Virus record (IMG/VR): IMGVR_UViG_3300036671_000210 | Location: 1-22,559 of that record | Length of the DNA: 22,559 bases | Reading direction: 5' to 3' (one strand) | Source: a virus | Shown here: positions 7,809-13,224 of the stretch, in pieces | How positions within the stretch are numbered: the stretch's first letter is position 1 | Layout: each line of letters starts with the position of its first letter | Notes under the pieces: generated by a model | Database searches by the model: none | Seen by the model: the letters and a program-made list of their open reading frames with translations, nothing else | What the model was told of the DNA's origin: nothing | Made by a program: the position numbers and the translations under genes

Positions 7809-8804
7809 ATGACAGAAAATAATGAAATTTTAGAAAAGTCGGCTGCAGCAAGTTCTATCGTATCTGGTGGAATTGGCGGAGTATCAACTCCTGCAGCAGG
7901 AATTCTTGACAACACGAACCCAGTTGGTGATCTAGTATCTGATGGCGGTATTTTGCAGCCTGAACAGTCACGTCAGTTTATTGAGTATATCTTTGAACAG
8001 CAAGTACTAGCAAAAGACGGACGTAGAGTCACGATGAGAGCTAATACAACCGAACTTGAAAAAATGAATGTTGGAGAACGTGTAATCCGTGCAGCAGCCC
8101 AGGCTGATGCAAGCTACACCAATGCCGATGTTCAATTTACTAAGGTTCAACTTACCACGAAAAAGATTCGTCTTGACTGGGAAGTTTCAACTGAAGCACT
8201 TGAAGATAATATCGAAGGCTCAGGTCTTGAGGACCACTTGGTTCGCACAATGACCCGTGCATTCGCAAATGATCTTGAAGATTTAGCTATAAATGGTACT
8301 GGAAGTGGCACAAACAACTTCCTAAATATCCTTGAAGGCTTTGTTGCAATTGAAGCTGATGGACATAGCGCTACGTATGGTACAACTGTCGAATCATTAC
8401 AGGGACTTGTTCTTGCAATGCCTCGTAAGTATCGTGCATCTCGCTCAACCATGAAGTTCTATGCAGATACTGAAACCGTTGCAAATATAATCAACGGTCT
8501 TGGATCTAATGGTAACTTAAACTCAGAGCGTATTGTAGAACGTGTTATCGATGGTGCGCTACCGCAAACCATTGGTATGCCTATGCAGTATCGTGTTCTA
8601 GGTCTTCCATTAGTTGAAGTTCCTTTGATGCCAGCTGGTTATGTATCACTTACATTCCCAGAAAATCGCATCTGGGGATTCCAGAGAGATGTAACAGTTC
8701 ATCGTGAGTTCAAGCCAAAAAAGGATACAGTAGAATATACCGTATTCCTACGTTTTGGTGTAACAATCGAAGAAACTGATGCAGTAGCATTCATGCAAGA
8801 CTAG
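7809..8804 (+). CDS. Major capsid protein (HK97 fold)
   Basis: The 331-residue protein shows features I recognise from HK97-fold capsid proteins of actinobacterial phages. These are ILQPEQSRQFIEYIFEQQVL (about residues 48-67), then TTKKIRLDWEVSTEALEDNI, and then FANDLEDLAINGTGSG, which precedes the E-loop/P-domain part. The end FLRFGVTIEETDAVAFM is a typical beta strand of the P-domain. It forms the icosahedral shell. The N-terminal 45 residues are Gly/Ser/Ala-rich and too short for an HK97-type delta scaffold, which agrees with a separate scaffold from the preceding gene. Arginine is encoded by CGT or CGC at 16 of 19 positions, unlike the AGA used by most neighbours, consistent with selection for high expression. 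A terminator follows directly. Confidence 0.93.
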   Translation: MTENNEILEKSAAASSIVSGGIGGVSTPAAGILDNTNPVGDLVSDGGILQPEQSRQFIEYIFEQQVLAKDGRRVTMRANTTELEKMNVGERVIRAAAQADASYTNADVQFTKVQLTTKKIRLDWEVSTEALEDNIEGSGLEDHLVRTMTRAFANDLEDLAINGTGSGTNNFLNILEGFVAIEADGHSATYGTTVESLQGLVLAMPRKYRASRSTMKFYADTETVANIINGLGSNGNLNSERIVERVIDGALPQTIGMPMQYRVLGLPLVEVPLMPAGYVSLTFPENRIWGFQRDVTVHREFKPKKDTVEYTVFLRFGVTIEETDAVAFMQD

Positions 8805-8822
8805 TTAATTCTAGAAATATTT

Positions 8823-8852
8823 AGAGGGGAGACATTAATTTGTCTCCTCTTT
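8823..8852 (+). terminator. Stem-loop terminator after the capsid gene
   Basis: A 12-bp stem (8823-8834 with 8841-8852, including two G-U pairs) closes a TTAATT loop. The 3' arm ends in a T-rich stretch (CTCTTTATCTATTT) rather than a pure T run. Position after the major capsid gene and before a new promoter supports termination or attenuation. Confidence 0.75.
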
Positions 8853-8865
8853 ATCTATTTATAAA

Positions 8866-8874
8866 TGCTATAAT
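8866..8874 (+). promoter_or_regulatory. Extended -10 promoter for the connector genes
   Basis: TGC-TATAAT (8866-8874) is a consensus extended -10. There is no good -35 at the normal distance; TTGTCT at 8840 is 23 nt away. The predicted start is about 8881, only about 8 nt before the ATG at 8889, and there is no Shine-Dalgarno. It lies just after the capsid terminator. Confidence 0.5.
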
Positions 8875-8888
8875 AAGATAGATGCATT

Positions 8889-9080
8889 ATGGAAAAAGTT
8901 AAAGATAACCTAGTTTGTTTATTTGTAAGCAATGCTGGATTGTATGATAAAATTCTTGGTAGACTTGATAGAGGATATAATGTTGTAAATAAAAAAGATG
9001 CTGACCAATGGGTTATTAAATTCCCCAAAATTAGAGTCACATCTCCAGAGGAGGTAGCCGAAGTCTTCGGTGTTAAATAA
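8889..9080 (+). CDS. Small hypothetical protein between capsid and connector genes
   Basis: The 63-residue protein is Lys/Asp/Val-rich and soluble, with no recognised domain. It reads as a short helix and strand unit (CLFVSNAGLYDKILGRLDRG), then DADQWVIKFPKIRVTSPEEV, ending VAEVFGVK. Its stop overlaps the next start (TAATG at 9078-9082), so it is coupled to the head-tail adaptor. The start has no ribosome binding site and lies just downstream of a -10 element, suggesting near-leaderless initiation. It could be a small assembly factor or a head decoration component; nothing in the sequence decides. Confidence 0.65.
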   Translation: MEKVKDNLVCLFVSNAGLYDKILGRLDRGYNVVNKKDADQWVIKFPKIRVTSPEEVAEVFGVK

Positions 9081-9955
9081 TGGAAGTTTTAAGAGTCAAT
9101 GGACAAGTTCCATCAGCAACCTTTTTTGATCTAGTTCCTTCTTCAGTCTATTCTTTAGTTTATACGGATCTTTCAAATAACCAACTATTTGATATAGTAC
9201 AAGAATCTGACCCTTCTGGGACAGTGACGTTTTTACTTGATGAAAAGTATGCCCTTTATGATAGCAGTCTTGAAGCCTCAGTATTTAACTATTTGGAGGA
9301 GGTGGTCATTATTGACAATATAGACGTTGTAAGACCGTATGTGTCAAACTTGCAAGCCTTGTCTACTTCCTTAAATAAATCAATTTCCTCAGTAACAGAA
9401 ATGGAAAGAATTGCAAGATACATAATTGACTCTGAAGTTTCACAAGGATTTGGATATGTTAGAAAAGAAAAAGAGATAGTTGGAAATGGCTCTGATTACT
9501 TGGTGGTAAATGAAAAAATAAATAAGCTTTATAAAGTGTATGAAAATGGAACGCTAGTGTTTGATTCCACACTAATGTCTAATGAAACAAATTTTGTAAT
9601 TAGTAAAGACAGAACATCTGTAGTTCCAATTTATGGTGAGGACAATAAGACAGAATATCCTCAGGTTTGGAGAGATAGATATCTTTCAAGAGCATTCGCT
9701 GATGGATATGACTATGTTATAGATGCCGATTTTGGATACAAAGTAGTACCACAAGATATTCAGGAAGCAGCAAAACTTCTTTGTGCAGATATCTCAAGCG
9801 ATAATATGAAATACCTTAATAAGTATATTGAATCATTTGATAACCAAGATTTTAAAATTAAGTTTGCAAAAAACTTTAATGCTTCAACAGGGAATCTTAT
9901 AGTGGACAGGATTTTACAAAAGTACAAAAACAATATTCGTGTTTCGGTGCTTTAA
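9080..9955 (+). CDS. Putative head-tail adaptor (connector) protein
   Basis: The 291-residue soluble protein follows the capsid gene, where adaptor proteins (HK97 gp6/SPP1 gp15 type) normally lie. The N-terminal about 90 residues are beta-rich (VYSLVYTDLSNNQLFDIV, then GTVTFLLDEKYALYDSS), which is longer than the classical adaptor. The middle contains a helical part (MERIARYIIDSEVSQGFGYV). The C-terminal part has VVPQDIQEAAKLLCADISSD, which resembles the helix of gp6-like connectors, where the usual pattern is VPxDIxxAAxLL. It would form a ring under the portal. The family call rests on position and that helix, so it is moderate. TAATG overlap with the previous gene implies coupling. Confidence 0.6.
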   Translation: MEVLRVNGQVPSATFFDLVPSSVYSLVYTDLSNNQLFDIVQESDPSGTVTFLLDEKYALYDSSLEASVFNYLEEVVIIDNIDVVRPYVSNLQALSTSLNKSISSVTEMERIARYIIDSEVSQGFGYVRKEKEIVGNGSDYLVVNEKINKLYKVYENGTLVFDSTLMSNETNFVISKDRTSVVPIYGEDNKTEYPQVWRDRYLSRAFADGYDYVIDADFGYKVVPQDIQEAAKLLCADISSDNMKYLNKYIESFDNQDFKIKFAKNFNASTGNLIVDRILQKYKNNIRVSVL

Positions 9956-10429
9956 ATGTTATTCAACTCATCTCTTGATAGCATTCTTTTTCCAATGACT
10001 GCAGATATTTATTATGCAGTAGAATCACAATCAGAGTATGGAAATATGATAAGAACCTGGAGGCTAGATAGAAAAGTTAGCTGTTCAGCAATAACTGCAT
10101 CTTTACAATCATTAGATGCAGAATTAAAAATAAAAGATAAATTTTTAGACTACAACTCATCAATATTTTTTAGAACAAACGAGGATATTAGAAAAAGTGC
10201 ATCTGGAAAATATTATCCAATAAATGCAACAGCTATTACAAATATGAGAGATCCAAATGGAGATCCTGCCTGGATTAATTCAGAAAATCTTAAAACAAAA
10301 GCTGAAACGGTAAAAACAAAGTATGAAGTAAAAACAGTTATTCCAAGCTTTGATATGTTTCATAATATAGGAATGTATAGAGTATTTTTAACAAGATCAG
10401 CAAATCAAAAGTGGGAAATACCAGAATGA
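9956..10429 (+). CDS. Putative head-tail stopper / head closure protein
   Basis: The 157-residue protein starts immediately after the previous TAA, with no spacer and no clear ribosome binding site, so it is probably translated by coupling. The start MLFNSSLDSILFPMTADIYYAVESQSEYGNM resembles head closure proteins, which open with a strand describing a tag such as DIYxxxxxxxEYG before a beta-barrel. A final strand, MYRVFLTRSANQKWEIPE, ends it. In siphovirus order the second small protein after the capsid is usually the stopper that seals the filled head. No catalytic motif is seen. The call is from size, order and beta content. Confidence 0.5.
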   Translation: MLFNSSLDSILFPMTADIYYAVESQSEYGNMIRTWRLDRKVSCSAITASLQSLDAELKIKDKFLDYNSSIFFRTNEDIRKSASGKYYPINATAITNMRDPNGDPAWINSENLKTKAETVKTKYEVKTVIPSFDMFHNIGMYRVFLTRSANQKWEIPE

Positions 10430-11115
10430 TAACAGCTAGAATAAAAGGTGATAATGTTATTAAAATGCTTAAAAACTCTGTTGAATACTCAAGTGCTTTT
10501 GCAACAGAGCTAAAAAGAAATAAAAATATTTTAAATAATAAAGTTGGAGAAGAATCTATAGATGCCTTTTATGATTATTTAGATGGTCTTGCAAGATCTC
10601 ATCCAGGAATGTTACACCATGTATATGAGTGGGGGGAAGTTGGAAATCCAATGGGAAGACTGTTTGATTTAACAATGTCTGCTAACAATACTTCTGCAGT
10701 AATTAATGCTGACTTTTTAGAATCAAGAGTTCCTTCTCCTACATCAACAGAACCTTTTTATAATAAAGCTCAAATTATGGAAGATGGTCAAACAGTTATA
10801 ATAAATCAAGTTGAAGCAAAAGCTTTATTTTTTGAAATTGATGGAGAAGAATTTTTTAGAACTGGACCAATTATAATTGCAAATCCTGGTGGAAGAGAAA
10901 CAAGAGGCTCATTCTTAAGAGCATTTGATGAATTCTATGGATCTTATTTTACAGAAGTGCATTTAAGATCAATTAGATTCTATGAATATTTTGCAAACCC
11001 AAGAGTATTTGAACAATATTTTGCATCTGCAACTAGGGGTGGAGCTTATGCAAAAGGTAAAAAAGCTGCACTATCGTGGATTATGAATGCACCAGGAGGA
11101 AGTAATGGCATATAG
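10426..11115 (+). CDS. Putative HK97 gp10-like neck / tail-joining protein
   Basis: The ATG at 10426 overlaps the preceding TGA (ATGA), so this start is preferred to the in-frame ATG at 10411; the product is 229 residues. The visible stretches are an N-terminal helical region (residues 10-60), ARSHPGMLHHVYEWGEVG with a His/Trp cluster, then strands through EAKALFFEIDGEEFFRTGPI. A C-terminal helix follows: GSFLRAFDEFYGSYFTEV. Strands followed by a Gly-Pro-Ile segment fit neck proteins of the gp10 type that connect head and tail tube, but the similarity is from memory. The end overlaps the next gene by 11 nt. Confidence 0.5.
   Translation: MITARIKGDNVIKMLKNSVEYSSAFATELKRNKNILNNKVGEESIDAFYDYLDGLARSHPGMLHHVYEWGEVGNPMGRLFDLTMSANNTSAVINADFLESRVPSPTSTEPFYNKAQIMEDGQTVIINQVEAKALFFEIDGEEFFRTGPIIIANPGGRETRGSFLRAFDEFYGSYFTEVHLRSIRFYEYFANPRVFEQYFASATRGGAYAKGKKAALSWIMNAPGGSNGI
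11096..11101 (+). promoter_or_regulatory. Ribosome binding site that fixes the tail-terminator start
   Basis: GGAGGA lies 3-4 nt before the ATG at 11105 and inside the preceding gene. It favours 11105 over the in-frame ATG at 11087, which lacks such a site, although the spacing to 11105 is short. Confidence 0.6.
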
Positions 11116-11695
11116 ACCAGAAAATATTATTAATTTGTATGTATGGGAACAGTTTAAAACATATGCACCAGCATTTTATAATTTATATGGACCCACATCT
11201 GGAGGTCCTGATATAATCCCATTCTTCCCTGCCCCAGCAAATAACCTTCCAACTTCTGTAATTGACAACGACCTTCCATACATTATGTTTGATAAATTCA
11301 GTAGAATACGAGGAGGCTATAAATATTTCTATCCTATCAAGACTGACCAAATGAGATATACTATCGTTGGAGGCTCTCTGTATGACATTAATCGCAATCA
11401 GCAAGACCGATATGCAACAACTATAAACTTAACAAGCCTTATACAAAATATACTTGATAGAGAAGACGATGCAGGAAGAGATATCAATGAATTTGCTAAA
11501 AATTTGCCTGGATATGCTGAGGTAAAAAATGGGAAAGATTTAAATCAATACCACTTTCATTGCATAAATGTATATCAATCTGGATTTACAGAAACTCAAC
11601 AAGATGTGTCTGACTTTATGGAATACAATCCAACAAGAGACCTTATTATTAAATATGACTATCATTCTCCACAATTTAATGAAAGACCTATATAA
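11105..11695 (+). CDS. Putative tail terminator protein
   Basis: From ATG 11105 the product is 196 residues. It is the last gene before the tail tube gene, the usual place of the tail terminator, which caps the tube and sets its end. The sequence has mixed alpha/beta character: NLYVWEQFKTYAPAFYNLYG, IDNDLPYIMFDKFSRIRGG, QMRYTIVGGSLYDINR, a helix TINLTSLIQNILDREDD, and FHCINVYQSGF. The strand-helix-strand order with a late strand that names the output (here YHFHCINVYQSG) fits tail terminators. The call depends on order more than on recognised motifs. It overlaps the previous gene by 11 nt, and its stop codon lies in an AT-rich promoter region. Confidence 0.5.
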   Translation: MAYRPENIINLYVWEQFKTYAPAFYNLYGPTSGGPDIIPFFPAPANNLPTSVIDNDLPYIMFDKFSRIRGGYKYFYPIKTDQMRYTIVGGSLYDINRNQQDRYATTINLTSLIQNILDREDDAGRDINEFAKNLPGYAEVKNGKDLNQYHFHCINVYQSGFTETQQDVSDFMEYNPTRDLIIKYDYHSPQFNERPI

Positions 11696-11699
11696 TATT

Positions 11700-11717
11700 A
11701 AAAACTGCGTGTATAAT
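11700..11717 (+). promoter_or_regulatory. Putative phage promoter for the tail tube gene
   Basis: AAAAACTGCGTG-TATAAT matches the element before the protease (6369-6386), with identical spacing and only A/G changes. A start near 11723 would give a leader of about 56 nt containing the GAGGTGA site (11763-11769). No classical -35 is evident, so the upstream A-tract and CT may stand in for it. Confidence 0.55.
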
Positions 11718-11778
11718 TATATTAGGAAACGCCAATATCCCCATTAATTTTAAGACTAAGAAGAGGTGAAAAAAAAAT

Positions 11779-12453
11779 ATGGCTATTCGTGGAAATTCTA
11801 ATCAAATTATTGTCGGTGCAGCTCAGCTATTCGTTTCAAACTCTGGTCCTCTAGACTATAACGAGGGAGCAGAAGTTTATTCGTTTAACGGTGGCTCTGT
11901 ATCAGGTATCCCAGCATTTGCTGATGGTACTCTGTTTGCAGATACCGTTCAATCAGCATCAGCTAATTGGAGAAACGTAGGCTACACCATGAACGGTTTG
12001 GAACTACAGTTCCAACCAGATTTTGGTGAAGTTCAAGTTGATCAGCTTCTTGACGTTGCTAAGCTTTACAAGCAAGGTATGCAGGTAAATATGGTAACAG
12101 CATTTGCTGAAGCTACTCTTGAAAACCTTGTTGTTGCAGTTGCAACTTCAGATGCTAACTATGACGGTTCTGACGCAGATGAGGTAACACTTAACCTATC
12201 AGCAGGCGATCTAGGAGAAGTTCCTTTGGAACGTGCTCTTATTGCCGTTGGTCCAGGTTCTGGTGATCCAGCAGCTACTGGTGCAAATCAAGTAGAGCGT
12301 GTCTATGTTGCAAACCGTGCACTATCTATTGATAGTGTAACTGTTTCAGCAAAGCGTGATACTCCATCTATGTATGAAGTATCGTTTCGTTTGCTTCCAG
12401 CAGGAAACGGCTCTTACGGAAAAATTGTTGACCGTGCAAAGGGTACATCCTAA
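11779..12453 (+). CDS. Major tail tube protein
   Basis: The 224-residue protein lies between the tail terminator and the chaperone G gene, where the tube protein is always found in siphoviruses. Early stretches are QIIVGAAQLFVSNSGPLDYNEG and FADTVQSASANWRNVGYTMNG. A long Gly/Ala/Asp-rich region follows. The end MYEVSFRLLPAGNGSYGKIVD is a typical closing strand of a tube barrel. It polymerises into stacked hexamers around the tape measure. Arginine codons are CGT at 7 of 8 positions, and the site GAGGTGA plus a run of nine A's precedes the start, both consistent with very high expression. It is bracketed by its own promoter and terminator. Similar beta-rich tail proteins are the only alternative. 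Confidence 0.85.
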   Translation: MAIRGNSNQIIVGAAQLFVSNSGPLDYNEGAEVYSFNGGSVSGIPAFADGTLFADTVQSASANWRNVGYTMNGLELQFQPDFGEVQVDQLLDVAKLYKQGMQVNMVTAFAEATLENLVVAVATSDANYDGSDADEVTLNLSAGDLGEVPLERALIAVGPGSGDPAATGANQVERVYVANRALSIDSVTVSAKRDTPSMYEVSFRLLPAGNGSYGKIVDRAKGTS

Positions 12454-12472
12454 ATATAACTAAATAATAGAT

Positions 12473-12506
12473 ATTGCCTATCCTCATTAATTTGGGGGTA
12501 GGTAAT
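12473..12506 (+). terminator. Rho-independent terminator after the tail tube gene
   Basis: A 13-bp stem (12473-12485 with 12494-12506, including a few G-U pairs) closes an ATTAATTT loop. It is followed by TTCTTTT (12507-12513). The loop sequence CATTAATTTG is the same as in the capsid terminator. Confidence 0.8.
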
Positions 12507-12526
12507 TTCTTTTATAAAGCCCCATA

Positions 12527-12535
12527 TGATATAAT
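12527..12535 (+). promoter_or_regulatory. Extended -10 promoter for the chaperone/tape-measure genes
   Basis: TGA-TATAAT (12527-12535) is an extended -10 with no obvious -35. Transcription would start near 12542. GGAGGA (12551-12556) then precedes the ATG at 12561, giving a short leader with a normal ribosome binding site. It follows the tube terminator by about 20 nt. Confidence 0.5.
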
Positions 12536-12560
12536 TAGATATATTCTATAGGAGGAATAA

Positions 12561-12896
12561 ATGGCAACAAGCGTATATGAAATTGTGGAAGTAGAACTAC
12601 TAGATGGCTCTACTATAACAATGAAACCACTAAAAATTTCTTTACTTAGAGACTTTATGAAAGAGTTTCAAAAAATATCAGATCCAAAAATTGCAGATGA
12701 TAATATCAAATCAATGGATTTATTATTAAACTGTGCAACTATTGCAATGAAGCAATACAAGCCAGAATTAGCAACCAAAGAAATAATGGAAGAGATAATG
12801 GACCTTCCAACTGTTTACAAGGTAATTGAAGTGGCTGCAGGGATTCAGTTAAATGACCCAAACGCACTAGCAGCGGCTCTAGTTGGGACGAACTAG
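12561..12896 (+). CDS. Tail assembly chaperone G
   Basis: The 111-residue protein starts with a short beta segment (IVEVELLDGSTITMKPL) followed by helices, such as LLRDFMKEFQKISDPKIADD. This is the usual profile of the gpG-type chaperone of siphoviruses. It sits between the tube and the tape measure, as expected. It wraps the tape measure and recruits tube protein during tail assembly and is absent from the virion in known cases. The zero-frame stop is TAG at 12894-12896. A CCCAAAC heptamer at 12857 allows a fraction of ribosomes to continue in the -1 frame to make G-T. Confidence 0.85.
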   Translation: MATSVYEIVEVELLDGSTITMKPLKISLLRDFMKEFQKISDPKIADDNIKSMDLLLNCATIAMKQYKPELATKEIMEEIMDLPTVYKVIEVAAGIQLNDPNALAAALVGTN

Positions 12897-13222
12897 ATCT
12901 TGCTGAGTTAGAATCAAGAGTATTTCTTCTAGGATTCTGGAAGAGTTACTCTGAAATGGAAGACAGTATATGTATGCCAGAACTAGTAGCAATACTAGAA
13001 GCTAAAAGTAGTCAAGACTATGAAGAAAAAAAATTCTTAGCTGCTTTACAAGGTGTTAATATAGATTCTTCTTCGTCTGAGAATAAATGGGAAGAGATAA
13101 AAGCCAGAGCTTTTAGTAATGGTGCAACATCCGATCCTAATAACATTCTTGCCTTGCAAGGTGCTGCAGCCAGAAAAGCTGGTTTTGGTATTGGACAAGG
13201 TTTAGATTATGAGGTGATTTAA
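12561..13222 (+). CDS. Tail assembly chaperone G-T, made by -1 frameshift
   Basis: Reading is in frame 12561-12863, then in the -1 frame from 12863 to 13222: 101 plus 119 residues, 220 in total. The -1 frame is blocked upstream by TGA at 12854-12856 and becomes open exactly at the heptamer. The T part begins with SSWDELDLAELESRVFLL; the WDELDLAEL phrase is what I know as the start of the T region in many actinobacterial phages. It continues through KWEEIKARAFSNG and ends GIGQGLDYEVI, with its stop 2 nt before the tape measure start. A methionine at 12956 also begins an 88-residue frame, but that is probably not a separate start. T recruits the tube protein to the tape measure. The ratio of G to G-T is normally fixed by frameshift efficiency. 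Confidence 0.85.
12857..12863 (+). promoter_or_regulatory. -1 ribosomal frameshift slippery site
   Basis: CCCAAAC fits X-XXY-YYZ in the zero frame (C CCA AAC). After a -1 slip the two tRNAs re-pair on CCC and AAA. It is the only such heptamer between the -1-frame stop at 12854-12856 and the zero-frame stop at 12894. Confidence 0.85.
12866..12897 (+). other. Hairpins downstream of the frameshift site
   Basis: CTAGTT-GGGACG-AACTAG (12879-12896) is a perfect 6-bp stem, or 7 bp with T12878-A12897; it includes the zero-frame stop. ACTAG (12866-12870) can instead pair with CTAGT (12879-12883), starting 2 nt after the heptamer. The two use the same middle strand and exclude each other. Confidence 0.45.
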
Positions 13223-13224
13223 TA

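Noticed and set aside
10411-10425. Upstream in-frame ATG for the neck protein
   Set aside because: The ATGA overlap at 10426 is the usual coupled start; the upstream codons lie inside the stopper gene and add only five residues.
11087-11104. Upstream in-frame ATG for the tail terminator
   Set aside because: GGAGGA lies directly before 11105, not before 11087.
12956-13222. Separate 88-residue gene between chaperone G and tape measure
   Set aside because: The frame is open further upstream to the CCCAAAC site and encodes the T part of the frameshift product; no independent ribosome binding site is evident.
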